Shown here: piece after piece, positions 53,316 to 62,204 of the stretch | Layout of the letters: each line of letters opens with the position of its first letter | How positions within the stretch are numbered: the stretch's first letter is position 1 | Assembly: GCA_900197625.1 (NCBI GenBank) | Contig: FZLS01000003.1 | Span: 1 to 64,000 of the forward strand | DNA from: Rhodobacteraceae bacterium Water-Bin34 | Lineage (GTDB): Bacteria; Pseudomonadota; Alphaproteobacteria; Rhodobacterales; Rhodobacteraceae | Reading direction: 5' to 3' | Length of the DNA stretch: 64,000 nt | Notes under the pieces: generated by a model | Databases searched by the model: none | Seen by the model: only the letters and a program-made list of their open reading frames with translations | What the model was told of the DNA's origin: nothing | Position numbers and translations under genes: made by a program

Positions 53316-54721
53316 TTTCCGGCTTTACTCCAGTATTTTTCAAAAATATCCTCAAGCAATGGTTCTTCATTTGGAATTTCATTAACTATTTTTGTAACAT
53401 TTAAAAAATGCTTCCAATGCAAATTATCGTCGATAGAGTTGCCACCCCAGCTGCCACAACCCATTGATAATGAAAATGGCATTCCATTATTAAATGACCC
53501 GCCCGTAGCAAAACAGTGTGCTTGATTAACTATCACTCTACAAGTTGGCAAAGTCATAGCCAACTTATTTGCTCTAAGTTTATCATTGGTATGAATGCCA
53601 ATAGAATGCCCTGCACCATAGTGCATTAACATTTTTTTTGCTTTCAAAACAGAATCTGAAAAGTCTTTTGCTTTATAAATTGAAACAACACGTGATAATT
53701 TTTCACCTGAAAGCGGATAACTGTCACCTATGCCATCTGTTTCGATACCAATAAATTTTGTACCTTTAGGAACATGATCATTCAAATCTAAAGCGTTTAT
53801 AAGTATATCTGCGTCTTGTGCTATTGCTTCCCTATTTAATTGGCCTTTTTTCCATAAACGATCTGTAATAATATTTTCCATTGATCTTGGTAAGGTTGCA
53901 CACCCAACTAATGATAGTTCATCAATAAAACTATTATAAACCTCATCAAGAATGATAATTGAGTTTTCAGATGAACAAGATGTCGCGTTGTCAAATGTTT
54001 TAGATGCAGCAATTTTTTCTGCAGCCTCTTTTAAATTTGCTGTTTCATCAATAATTACAGTTACATTTCCAGCACCAACTCCTATAGCTGGAGTTCCTGA
54101 GGTGTAAGCTCTTCGGACATTATTTTGTGATCCCGTTACTATTACTAAATCTGTTTCTTCCAACATTTGCTGTGTTTTAATTTTAGTTCCCGGTGCTGGT
54201 ATCATTTGAACAAGATCTTTATTTATTCCGATTTTTTCAAATTCTAAATGGATATAATGGATTAAACGTTCACAGCCAGCTATACCTTTTGGTGACGGCG
54301 AAATTATGATTGCATTACCGCATTTTAATGAATTTATTATATTATTTGCTGGGGTGGCTATTGGGTTAGTTGATGGGACAACAGCACCAATTACACCAAT
54401 TGCTCTTGCAATTTTTGTTATTCCCTTATCAATATTTTCGTCAATAATTCCGTAAGTTTTTACATTAGAAATGTCGCGTAATAAGCCTAATGTTTTACGG
54501 TAGTTTTTTGTTATTTTGTCATTAACATTTCCCAAACCAGTACTTGAAACTGCTAATTCAGCTAATTCTTTATTCCTTTTAGGCTCCATAATTGCCCAGC
54601 CAACTGCTTGGGCCGCATTATCATATTTTTCTTGTGAACCATATTTTTCATATTCATTTTGAGCAATTCTTGCTCTTGCAATGATTTGGTTAACTTCTTG
54701 AATTTCAGATTGATCTGGCAT
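53312..54721 (-). CDS. CoA-acylating aldehyde dehydrogenase (possible sulfoacetaldehyde dehydrogenase, SauS-like)
   Basis: A 469-residue acylating dehydrogenase of the EutE/SucD/SauS group, which interconverts acyl-CoA and aldehyde with NAD(P)H. Catalytic C249 is in FDNATSCSSENS. The cofactor region reads VVPSTNPIATPANN, and TGSQNNVRRAYTSGTPAIG and ATGGSFNNGMPFSLSMGCG are typical. Coupling to an acyl-CoA ligase and a tripartite acid transporter suggests reduction of sulfoacetyl-CoA to sulfoacetaldehyde. No alcohol dehydrogenase domain is fused. A hairpin separates it from tctC. Confidence 0.82.
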   Translation of the reverse strand: MPDQSEIQEVNQIIARARIAQNEYEKYGSQEKYDNAAQAVGWAIMEPKRNKELAELAVSSTGLGNVNDKITKNYRKTLGLLRDISNVKTYGIIDENIDKGITKIARAIGVIGAVVPSTNPIATPANNIINSLKCGNAIIISPSPKGIAGCERLIHYIHLEFEKIGINKDLVQMIPAPGTKIKTQQMLEETDLVIVTGSQNNVRRAYTSGTPAIGVGAGNVTVIIDETANLKEAAEKIAASKTFDNATSCSSENSIIILDEVYNSFIDELSLVGCATLPRSMENIITDRLWKKGQLNREAIAQDADILINALDLNDHVPKGTKFIGIETDGIGDSYPLSGEKLSRVVSIYKAKDFSDSVLKAKKMLMHYGAGHSIGIHTNDKLRANKLAMTLPTCRVIVNQAHCFATGGSFNNGMPFSLSMGCGSWGGNSIDDNLHWKHFLNVTKIVNEIPNEEPLLEDIFEKYWSKAGK

Positions 54722-54741
54722 GTATTACCTATTTGTTTAAC

Positions 54742-54767
54742 AGAGGCAAAAAATTAATTTTGCCTCT
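54742..54767 (-). terminator. Intercistronic hairpin between tctC and the aldehyde dehydrogenase gene
   Basis: Perfect 10-base arms AGAGGCAAAA / TTTTGCCTCT enclose AATTAA. On the minus strand it lies 17 bases after the tctC stop and would act as a terminator or attenuator; the T-run is inside the stem rather than after it. Confidence 0.6.
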
Positions 54768-54784
54768 ATAATTATAATATTAAA

Positions 54785-55741
54785 TTATAAACCTTTTAGA
54801 AGTTCTTCTAAAGTTGTTTGACGTTTAGCCCACATATCTAATACTTCAGCCCGGTTCATAATTTTCATTGGTGAACCACCAGCTTTCATTTTTTGCGCAA
54901 CACGTTTGTGTTTGAACATTTCAGGTACAACAGATGCTAATTTATCAATAACAGCTTGAGGAGTTCCTTTTGGAACCATAACACCCCTAAAGTTAACTGA
55001 TGTATTATCTACATCTAAACCTTGCTCCATCATAGTAGGCACATCAGGTAAAAATGCATTTCGTTCAAGGTCTGCTACTCCTAGGATCTTTATAGAACCA
55101 GCTTTTTGAGCGCGGAAAGCATCTGACAAATTATTTACACCAGCAAGAACTTCACCACTAATTACTGCTTTCATCGCACCTGCACCACCAGATTTATTTG
55201 GAATGTACAACATCTTAACACCAGCTGCTTTTTCAATTTGCAAAGCGGCAATATGATGTCCTACAAATAAACCAGCACCTGAAAATGTAAGTTTTCCTGG
55301 ATTAGCTTTTGCAAAATCAACCACGTCAGACATAGAATTAAAATTACTATCTTTGCCAACTACAAAAACAGCAGGATCAGAACCCCAGTTTGCAATTGGT
55401 TCAAAACTATCTGTCGAGTAATCTACCCCACCTTTTATAGATTGAGCTATAAAGTGTGGAATATTATACCCACCCATTGTATAACCATCTTTTTCTGCTT
55501 CGTTAGCAAACCAATTCCAACCAACACGGCCACCTGCGCCTGGCTTATTAATAATTGCTACTGGCATACCAAGCATATCATCGTTACCAGCAGGAATTGT
55601 TGCAATTCTGGCTTGAAAGTCAGTTGCTCCACCTGCACCATACGGTATCATTAATAATACTGGCCTCTCAGGATATTCTGCTTTTGCAGCTCCTGATATT
55701 CCGATTAGCGTGACTGCTAATGCTGCTATAATCTTTTTCAT
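54785..55741 (-). CDS. tctC: TTT-family periplasmic binding protein TctC
   Basis: The solute-binding subunit of a tripartite tricarboxylate-type transporter, 318 residues. The signal peptide is MKKIIAALAVTLIGISGAAKA. Family blocks are YPERPVLLMIPYGAGGATD, INKPGAGGRVGWNWF and FSGAGLFVGHHIAA. A strong GGGAGGAGAAG site precedes the ATG. TTT proteins bind carboxylates and related anions; here the neighbours suggest sulfoacetate. Confidence 0.9.
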   Translation of the reverse strand: MKKIIAALAVTLIGISGAAKAEYPERPVLLMIPYGAGGATDFQARIATIPAGNDDMLGMPVAIINKPGAGGRVGWNWFANEAEKDGYTMGGYNIPHFIAQSIKGGVDYSTDSFEPIANWGSDPAVFVVGKDSNFNSMSDVVDFAKANPGKLTFSGAGLFVGHHIAALQIEKAAGVKMLYIPNKSGGAGAMKAVISGEVLAGVNNLSDAFRAQKAGSIKILGVADLERNAFLPDVPTMMEQGLDVDNTSVNFRGVMVPKGTPQAVIDKLASVVPEMFKHKRVAQKMKAGGSPMKIMNRAEVLDMWAKRQTTLEELLKGL

Positions 55742-55781
55742 ATTCTTCTCCTCCCTAGAGTTTTATGCTGTTTTAGTACAG

Positions 55782-56237
55782 CTAAATGAACATTCCTCGC
55801 GGAGTATAGACCACTAAGATCTTCGCAAAGAGTGTGTACATAATGGCAATAAAACATGCCGTTATAATTATTCTTTTTACCCATGAATTGATGTTTGAAT
55901 AAGATGCAGGATCATAAGCCGTTAATAGTAAAAAGAATGCGATTGTTGTTGCTGAATAAAATCCAAAGAATTTTGCAGCAAAGAATAGATAAACCGATGA
56001 GATTAATACACCTGGTAACATATTTTTAAACATATATGCAGAAAGTCCGTTGCCAACTTTTGATAATCCCATCAATGCTTTTACAAATGTCCATAATGCC
56101 AAGGTTAAGAAAAATACTGAAATTACACGTGGAAATAAATAAGCATCAGATGGCTGTCTTGTAAAACTGATATAGCAAACAATTATTGCTATGCTTGCGA
56201 CAAATCCTGAGGCTAATCTGTGTTGAAAAATATTCAT
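55782..56237 (-). CDS. tctB: TTT-family small membrane subunit TctB
   Basis: A 151-residue protein with four hydrophobic segments, the size and pattern of TctB. The sequence YLFPRVISVFFLTLALWTF near residue 35 is the typical TctB N-terminal block. It overlaps tctA by 4 bases (ATGA) and is followed by tctC after 40 bases. Identification rests on topology and position as well as this motif. Confidence 0.88.
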   Translation of the reverse strand: MNIFQHRLASGFVASIAIIVCYISFTRQPSDAYLFPRVISVFFLTLALWTFVKALMGLSKVGNGLSAYMFKNMLPGVLISSVYLFFAAKFFGFYSATTIAFFLLLTAYDPASYSNINSWVKRIIITACFIAIMYTLFAKILVVYTPRGMFI

Positions 56238-57727
56238 TGTGATTGCCTTTTAGAATTAAATTCTGACCAAATAGAAAACCCCACTGATAATATCACAATA
56301 GAAACGAGTAAGATATTAAGCCCACCTGTAAAGAAATAAACGAAGGGACCATTTTGTGCTGTAGAAATTAATGATCCGGTAACAAAGTTACTTTCTGCAA
56401 TAGGACCTAATATTAATCCCAACACCAATGGAGCCGCAGAAAAACCAAAACGCTCAAGAAAGTACATCATTGTACCCAAGACAACCATTACATAAACGTC
56501 ACCCATAGATTGTTGAACCGCAAAGGATCCAAATGCAGCGAGACCTAAAACAATAGCTGCCATAACGAACTGTGGAACTTGCGCCACACGTGCTGCTAAA
56601 GAGGCTATATATATTCCAAATATACACATTAAAATTTGACCAATAAGCATTGAATTTATGAACGGCCAAATAACTTCTGGGTATTGTTGGAATAATGTTG
56701 GACCTGGGAAAATTCCATGTATTATTAATCCACCCAATAATACTGCTGCTGTCGGACTTCCTGGTATCGAAAGTGTTAATAATGGAACTAAAGAAGGCCC
56801 CACCATTGCATTATTGGCAGATTCTGCAGCAATAACTCCTTCAGAATGCCCAGTGCCAAATTTTTGTTTTTCAGGAGATAGTTTTTTTGCCTGATCGTAT
56901 GCTAGCAATCCCGCAATCTGCCCACCAACACCTGGTATTAATCCAATTAAAGAGCCAATACTTGTACCAATTAAAACTGCACGTTTACGTGAAAAAACTT
57001 CACGAAACGCTTTAGATATTGGATGTTTTTTTACTTTAATTTGTTCAACATTATTTTGGGAGCGACCTTTTGCAAACATCGATATTACCTGCGGTATTGC
57101 AAAGAGACCAATTAATGCTGGAATAATATTAACTCCACCTCCTAGGGCTGGATGAAATACAAATCTCTTTACACCTTGAATATCATCAAAACCAATTGTT
57201 GCGAGCCACATTCCAATACATCCAGACAATAATCCCTTTACAACAGAGCCTGCTTCAAGTGAACCAATTACGGTTACACCTATAATTGCTAGCCAAAATG
57301 TATGAGAATATCCAAATGAATTAGCCATTTTTGCTAAAATTGGAGTTAAAAAAATTAACAAAAATACTCCGAATATACCACCTATTAAAGATGCAATGAA
57401 TGATAACTGTAATGCTTTTGCGCCTTCGCCTTTACGAGCCATTGCATTACCATCGAGTGTTGTAGCTATATTCGCAGGTGCACCTGGGATTTTTAGTAAA
57501 ATTGCACTAACAGCTCCGCCAGCAACAGTTGATGTATAGGCAGCTCCCAATAATATTAAACCATGAACTGGTGTCATATTAAATGTGAATGGAATTAATA
57601 ATGCAACAGTCATAGTCGGAGATAGTCCAGGTGTTGCACCCATTATCAATCCACCAATTGTGCCGCCAATTAGCAATAACATAGATGTTAAAGTAAAAAC
57701 CTCACCAAAATAAAAAATGAAATCCAT
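56234..57727 (-). CDS. tctA: TTT-family large membrane subunit TctA
   Basis: The transport subunit, about 12 membrane segments. The ATG at 57727 is chosen because AAGGGAT lies 9 bases upstream; an in-frame TTG at 57781 would overlap the LacI operator. That gives 497 residues. The paired family loops are GATPGLSPTMTVALLIPF and IGLIPGVGGQIAGLLAYD, and IPGAPANIATTLDGNAMARKG is also present. It heads the operon tctA-tctB-tctC-dehydrogenase-ligase. Confidence 0.94.
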   Translation of the reverse strand: MDFIFYFGEVFTLTSMLLLIGGTIGGLIMGATPGLSPTMTVALLIPFTFNMTPVHGLILLGAAYTSTVAGGAVSAILLKIPGAPANIATTLDGNAMARKGEGAKALQLSFIASLIGGIFGVFLLIFLTPILAKMANSFGYSHTFWLAIIGVTVIGSLEAGSVVKGLLSGCIGMWLATIGFDDIQGVKRFVFHPALGGGVNIIPALIGLFAIPQVISMFAKGRSQNNVEQIKVKKHPISKAFREVFSRKRAVLIGTSIGSLIGLIPGVGGQIAGLLAYDQAKKLSPEKQKFGTGHSEGVIAAESANNAMVGPSLVPLLTLSIPGSPTAAVLLGGLIIHGIFPGPTLFQQYPEVIWPFINSMLIGQILMCIFGIYIASLAARVAQVPQFVMAAIVLGLAAFGSFAVQQSMGDVYVMVVLGTMMYFLERFGFSAAPLVLGLILGPIAESNFVTGSLISTAQNGPFVYFFTGGLNILLVSIVILSVGFSIWSEFNSKRQSQ

Positions 57728-57775
57728 TAAACTATCCCTTAATAATGATTCTATATTTATCTGATGAAAATAGTT

Positions 57776-57791
57776 ATGCAAACGTTTTCAT
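57776..57791. promoter_or_regulatory. LacI-type operator between tctA and its regulator
   Basis: ATGCAAACGTTTTCAT is a palindrome around a central CG with one mismatched pair, the classic form of LacI/GalR-family sites. It lies 18 bases before the regulator ATG and about 50 bases before tctA, so one dimer could control both directions. Confidence 0.7.
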
Positions 57792-57809
57792 TTCGTATAT
57801 ACTGAAACT

Positions 57810-58835
57810 ATGAAAAAAAATACTAATGTAGATATAATTGATGTGGCTATTAAAGCTGGCGTATCGCCTGCTACTGTTTCACGTTCATTTAATCATCCAA
57901 ATAAAGTATTAAAAAGCACTCAAAAACGTATTGAAAAAGCAATACTACAGACAGGGTATATTAGAAATAGAGCTGCGCAAGCGATACAAGGCAAACGGAG
58001 TGGCACTGTTGGATTAATTGTACCAACACTAGACAACGCAATATTTTCAAACTTAATTCAAGCGTTTTCAGTTGAAATAAGACAGCATGGTTTCACAATG
58101 TTAGTTGCTACCAATGGATATGATTTGGATGATGAATATACTTTATTAAGAAGTTTATTGGAACATAGGGTCGAAGGAGTTGCATTAATTGGGCATGATC
58201 ATTCTAAAGAAACATATAATCTATTAAATATCAGAAATGTTCCTGTTGTATCAATGTGGAATTATAAAGAAGATTCTCTAATTTCATGCGTTGGGGGTGA
58301 AAATAAAGAAGCAGGAATAGAAATAGCAAAACATATTTCCAGCTTAGGACACACAAAAATTGCTATGGCCTTTCCTAACGTTGAAGATAATGACAGGGCA
58401 AGGGATAGAAAAATAGGGGTTGTTGAGTACTTGAATTCGCAAGGCATTACCATACCAGAATACTGGGATATAAAAACAGAATATTCAGTTAGCGATGCTA
58501 GGTATTGCGCAGAAGAATTATTTAATAAATACCCACATCCGACAGCTATTATTGCAGGCAACGATGTTATAGCTAGAGGTATAATTTATGCTGCACAATC
58601 ATATGGCATGAATGTTCCAAAAGACATTTCAATTACTGGCATTGGTGATTTTTCTAGTTCTGAATCTTCATTTCCAAGTATTACAACTATTAGAATGCGT
58701 CCAAACAAGGTTGGAAAAAAAGCGGCAAGTGTTCTTATTGATAGGATTAATGGTGATAGAGAGGCTGAGCCAACAAGAATAAAAGTGAGCGTCGAGATAA
58801 AGTCCCGTGAAAGTACAATGACATTAAAGAATTAA
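57810..58835 (+). CDS. LacI-family transcriptional regulator
   Basis: The 341 residues begin with a LacI helix-turn-helix (IIDVAIKAGVSPATVSRSFNH) and hinge helix (RAAQAIQGKRSGTVGLIVP), followed by a periplasmic-binding-protein-like sensor domain. It is divergent from tctA with a perfect-looking operator between them. The likely inducer is the imported acid or its CoA derivative. Its stop overlaps by 4 bases with the end of a convergent ABC permease gene. Confidence 0.93.
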   Translation: MKKNTNVDIIDVAIKAGVSPATVSRSFNHPNKVLKSTQKRIEKAILQTGYIRNRAAQAIQGKRSGTVGLIVPTLDNAIFSNLIQAFSVEIRQHGFTMLVATNGYDLDDEYTLLRSLLEHRVEGVALIGHDHSKETYNLLNIRNVPVVSMWNYKEDSLISCVGGENKEAGIEIAKHISSLGHTKIAMAFPNVEDNDRARDRKIGVVEYLNSQGITIPEYWDIKTEYSVSDARYCAEELFNKYPHPTAIIAGNDVIARGIIYAAQSYGMNVPKDISITGIGDFSSSESSFPSITTIRMRPNKVGKKAASVLIDRINGDREAEPTRIKVSVEIKSRESTMTLKN

Positions 58836-59623
58836 AGGTGTTTATTTAAATTTTTATTAATTGAATTAAAAATATAAATTATAATTAAAGTAAATAAAAT
58901 AAAATAAATTGCAATTATAGGATATGGTACAAATGGGTTGAATGTTTTATCGGCAAAATAACTTGCATAATACAATGAATCACCTTTTTGTTGCCATGCT
59001 GGAAAACTTGAAAAGAAGACGAGTGCAGTTGCATGAAATAAAAAAATTGCTTCATTAGTATAAGACGACCAGGCCAATCTTAGCATAGTTGGCAAAATAA
59101 TTCGTTTGTTTATTTGCTTATTGGTCAAGCCAAGTGACTGAGCAGCTTCAATATCACCAATTGGAACTGATTGAATTGCTCCATAAAATATTTGTGCACT
59201 GTACGCAGTGGTATTTAAGAATAAAACAATCAATGCTCCTAACCAAGCTCGCGTTAACCATCTTGTTTCAATTGTGATTTCAGCAATCAATAAGTTTAAA
59301 TCAATTCCAACCTTTGGTAACAATACAAATGTTTCATAAACAACAAAAAATTGAATAAATAATGGAGATCCCCTCAAAATAAATATGAATATTGAAGATG
59401 GTATTCTAAACAACCCAATTGAGCTATTCTTGGCAAATGCAATTGTTGTTGCAGCAAAAAATCCAAGTAATAAAGCAATTGCCGCAAAATAAATATTCCA
59501 GATCATTCCTGAACCAATTAAGACAATTTGGTCACACAATGATATATCTGATTTTGGTAAACCTCTTACTCCAAGTCCTACCGATCTTAGCCCATAATCT
59601 GTAAATGTTTGAAAGCAGCTCAT
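58832..59623 (-). CDS. Polar amino-acid ABC permease (HisM/ArtM type)
   Basis: A 263-residue inner-membrane permease with about five helices. The family loop GAIQSVPIGDIEAAQSLGL contacts the ATPase, and FILRGSPLFIQFFVVYE is the conserved early block. It overlaps the upstream permease by 4 bases. It is the last gene of the operon and converges on the LacI gene. Confidence 0.9.
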   Translation of the reverse strand: MSCFQTFTDYGLRSVGLGVRGLPKSDISLCDQIVLIGSGMIWNIYFAAIALLLGFFAATTIAFAKNSSIGLFRIPSSIFIFILRGSPLFIQFFVVYETFVLLPKVGIDLNLLIAEITIETRWLTRAWLGALIVLFLNTTAYSAQIFYGAIQSVPIGDIEAAQSLGLTNKQINKRIILPTMLRLAWSSYTNEAIFLFHATALVFFSSFPAWQQKGDSLYYASYFADKTFNPFVPYPIIAIYFILFTLIIIYIFNSINKNLNKHL

Positions 59624-60510
59624 GATGATCTTTTTTCACTTCTATTATTGTTCATTCCGCTTAATGTCGCCTGCCCTCTTGTGACTCTTAAAGTTAATTT
59701 ATTAAAAAATATTTCGCTTACCCAAGACAAAAATAAATAAAATACTAACAGTACAATGAAATAACCTAATCTCCAATCTTCATGAGGATAGGTAAACCTA
59801 GCGGTTTTAGTTCCGCCAAGTTCCCTTGCCCAATAAACAATATCTTGAACTCCTAACAAAAATAGTAACGGTGTAGCTTTAATCAGTATCATCCAAAGAT
59901 TTGATAGCCCAGGTAAGGCATATGCCCACATTTGTGGAAATTGAATACGTATAAATATTTGTTTATTTGTCATTCCATATGCAACTCCAGTTTCAATTTG
60001 AGTTGGAGGAATAGCGTTTATTGCACCATTTATTGTATTTGCCGCGAATGCTCCAAAAACTATCGAAAAAGCTAATGCAGCAAGAAAAAAACCATATGTC
60101 TCATGTATCCATTGATCGGAAGATCCCACTGGCATTTTTGCTATTTGACATACAACGAAATCATTTCCTTGTCTAATTGGTTCGGTCCAATCTGGACACT
60201 TTACCTTATGCCTTAGATATTCAATCCCTTGATCTAGGGCAATTGGAACAAATAAGAAAAATATAATATCAGGGACGCCACGAACAATAGATGTATAAGT
60301 AATGCCAAATAGTCTTACAGGATATAATTTAGATTGCCGAGCAATTGCACCTATAAATCCAAAAAGTAGAATTAAAGGAACTGTTACAATGAGCAATGCA
60401 AAAACAACTAAAAAACTTTTATAAAAACTAATATGCTTTACTGTTGTAAGGTAACAAGACCACCAATAAAATCCATCAAGATTTTGTGGGTCTACACAAT
60501 AATGAAACAT
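59620..60510 (-). CDS. Polar amino-acid ABC permease (HisQ/ArtQ type)
   Basis: The first of two permeases, 296 residues. The coupling loop reads GAINAIPPTQIETGVAYGM, and TSIVRGVPDIIFFLFVP is the conserved helix start. A periplasmic insert of about 50 residues with two cysteines (KVKCPDW and FVVCQIAK) makes it longer than usual. It follows the binding-protein gene after a hairpin; AAGGTAAT precedes the ATG. Confidence 0.9.
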   Translation of the reverse strand: MFHYCVDPQNLDGFYWWSCYLTTVKHISFYKSFLVVFALLIVTVPLILLFGFIGAIARQSKLYPVRLFGITYTSIVRGVPDIIFFLFVPIALDQGIEYLRHKVKCPDWTEPIRQGNDFVVCQIAKMPVGSSDQWIHETYGFFLAALAFSIVFGAFAANTINGAINAIPPTQIETGVAYGMTNKQIFIRIQFPQMWAYALPGLSNLWMILIKATPLLFLLGVQDIVYWARELGGTKTARFTYPHEDWRLGYFIVLLVFYLFLSWVSEIFFNKLTLRVTRGQATLSGMNNNRSEKRSS

Positions 60511-60526
60511 ATAATTACCTTAAATT

Positions 60527-60557
60527 ACCTTAAGGCACTTAATTAGCGCCTTAAGGT
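60527..60557 (-). terminator. Intercistronic hairpin after the amino-acid binding-protein gene
   Basis: Arms ACCTTAAGGC / GCCTTAAGGT pair over 10 bases (up to 13 with a G-U) around an AT loop. It lies 15 bases after the binding-protein stop and 16 bases before the permease start. No T-run follows, so mRNA stabilisation or attenuation is as likely as termination. Confidence 0.55.
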
Positions 60558-60572
60558 CTTATTTTTGTAAAA

Positions 60573-61310
60573 TTAATACTCTACAGAGCGACCATCAAAC
60601 CACTTTGCAATTAATTTGGTAAGTGTTCCATCGGCTTTTATTGATGCTATTGCAGTATTCATTTTTTCTTTAAGTTCAGTATCGCTTTCTCTGATGCCCA
60701 TTCCAATGCCACCACCAATCGCTACAGGTGAACCGACAAAAGCTAATTCTCCATTAGAAGCATTAACAATATCTGCCAAGTAAGCATCGTCTGCCAATAC
60801 AGCGTCAGCTTCACCATTTCTAACTGCAGCTACAGTTTCTTCTGGTGTTGCAAATTCAACAACTGTTGCAGATGAGCTGGCAATATATGCAGCTTGAATT
60901 GTTGAAGTTTGAGCTGCAACAACTCCATTTACAACATCATCAGATGCACCCGCTAAAGCAACATATGTTGACGGATCTGGTGGAAAATATTCAGATGTAA
61001 AATCAATTACTTCGTCACGCTCAGAAGTAATAGACATTCCAGCTATGATTGTATCATAGTTACCAGATACTAGATTAGGAATAATTGAGTCCCAATCATT
61101 TATTACCCATGTACAGTCTAGATTTGCTCTTTTGCAAAGCTCATCTCCGACTTCTCGTTCAAAGCCATCTACTTCACCACTGTCATTTACAAAATTATAT
61201 GGAGGGTAAGCTCCTTCTGTGCCCATTCTTATTGAGTGACCATCTGCAAATGCAGATGAAGCAAATGCAGCAATCAATGCTGCTCCCGTTATTATTTTAG
61301 TATAAGTCAT
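60573..61310 (-). CDS. Polar amino-acid ABC substrate-binding protein
   Basis: A periplasmic binding protein of the HisJ/ArgT/NocT family, 245 residues from the ATG at 61310, which has AAGGAGAAA upstream. The signal peptide is MTYTKIITGAALIAAFASS, likely cut at AFA. The family signature GFEREVGDELCKRANLDC is present, and the ligand carboxylate Arg is in MSITSERDEVIDFT. The flavoenzyme genes upstream suggest an opine, arginine-like or imino-acid ligand. Confidence 0.92.
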   Translation of the reverse strand: MTYTKIITGAALIAAFASSAFADGHSIRMGTEGAYPPYNFVNDSGEVDGFEREVGDELCKRANLDCTWVINDWDSIIPNLVSGNYDTIIAGMSITSERDEVIDFTSEYFPPDPSTYVALAGASDDVVNGVVAAQTSTIQAAYIASSSATVVEFATPEETVAAVRNGEADAVLADDAYLADIVNASNGELAFVGSPVAIGGGIGMGIRESDTELKEKMNTAIASIKADGTLTKLIAKWFDGRSVEY

Positions 61311-61330
61311 AATTTTTCTCCTTGTTTTGA

Positions 61331-62101
61331 CTATAATGAACTTGCCAAGAAATCCCGACATCGTTCAGAATTTGCATTTTCAAACACCTGGCTTGGTGTT
61401 CCCTCTTCTTCTACTTGACCTTGATGAATAAACATTATGCGATCACTAACTTCTTTTGCAAACCCCATCTCGTGAGTAACTACAATCATTGTTCTTCCTT
61501 CTTCAGCCAAATCTTTCATAACTCGTAATACTTCCCCTACAAGCTCTGGGTCTAATGCACTTGTTGGTTCATCGAATAGTAACGCTTTCGGTTCCATGGC
61601 CAAAGCACGCGCAATGGCAACACGTTGTTGTTGACCTCCAGATAGTTGGCTAGGGTAAAAACTTATTTTATCATCTATTCCAACTTTTTTTAAATATTTC
61701 ATAGCTCTAAATTCTGCTTCTTCATGTGTTAAATTTAAAACTTGAATTGGTCCTTCCATGACATTTTGCAAGACAGACATATGGGACCAAAGGTTAAAGC
61801 CTTGAAAAACCATTCCTAATTGACTTCTAAGTCTTTGTATTTGTTTTGTATCTATAATGCGGCTACCTTTTTTATTCTTATCGACGATAACCTCTTCTCC
61901 GTCCAAAATTACACGGCCATTATCAGGTGTTTCAAGGAAATTAATACAACGTAAAAATGTACTTTTACCAGATCCTGAACTTCCAATAATTGATACAACA
62001 TCTCCTTTGCTCGCCTTCAGAGTTAATCCACGCAAAACCTTTAAATTACCGAAACTTTTATGTATATTTTCAGCAATAAGTGTATAATTATTATCTGTCA
62101 C
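61331..62101 (-). CDS. Polar amino-acid ABC ATPase (HisP/GlnQ type)
   Basis: The ATPase of the importer, 256 residues. Walker A is [12 protein letters not shown], the signature [15 protein letters not shown], Walker [14 protein letters not shown] and the H-loop [12 protein letters not shown]. The insert [18 protein letters not shown] before the Q-loop is typical of HisP-type proteins. It is 20 bases upstream of the binding-protein gene and 103 bases after the flavoenzyme alpha subunit. Confidence 0.95.
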   Translation of the reverse strand: MTDNNYTLIAENIHKSFGNLKVLRGLTLKASKGDVVSIIGSSGSGKSTFLRCINFLETPDNGRVILDGEEVIVDKNKKGSRIIDTKQIQRLRSQLGMVFQGFNLWSHMSVLQNVMEGPIQVLNLTHEEAEFRAMKYLKKVGIDDKISFYPSQLSGGQQQRVAIARALAMEPKALLFDEPTSALDPELVGEVLRVMKDLAEEGRTMIVVTHEMGFAKEVSDRIMFIHQGQVEEEGTPSQVFENANSERCRDFLASSL

Positions 62102-62204
62102 AATTTTCCCTTAAATAACTGAACAAGTAAGCGCTATATTTTACTTAAAGGTCAATACTTAGTTAAAAATTAATTGTTTATTTGGACAAATATTTTGCAT
62201 TTTA

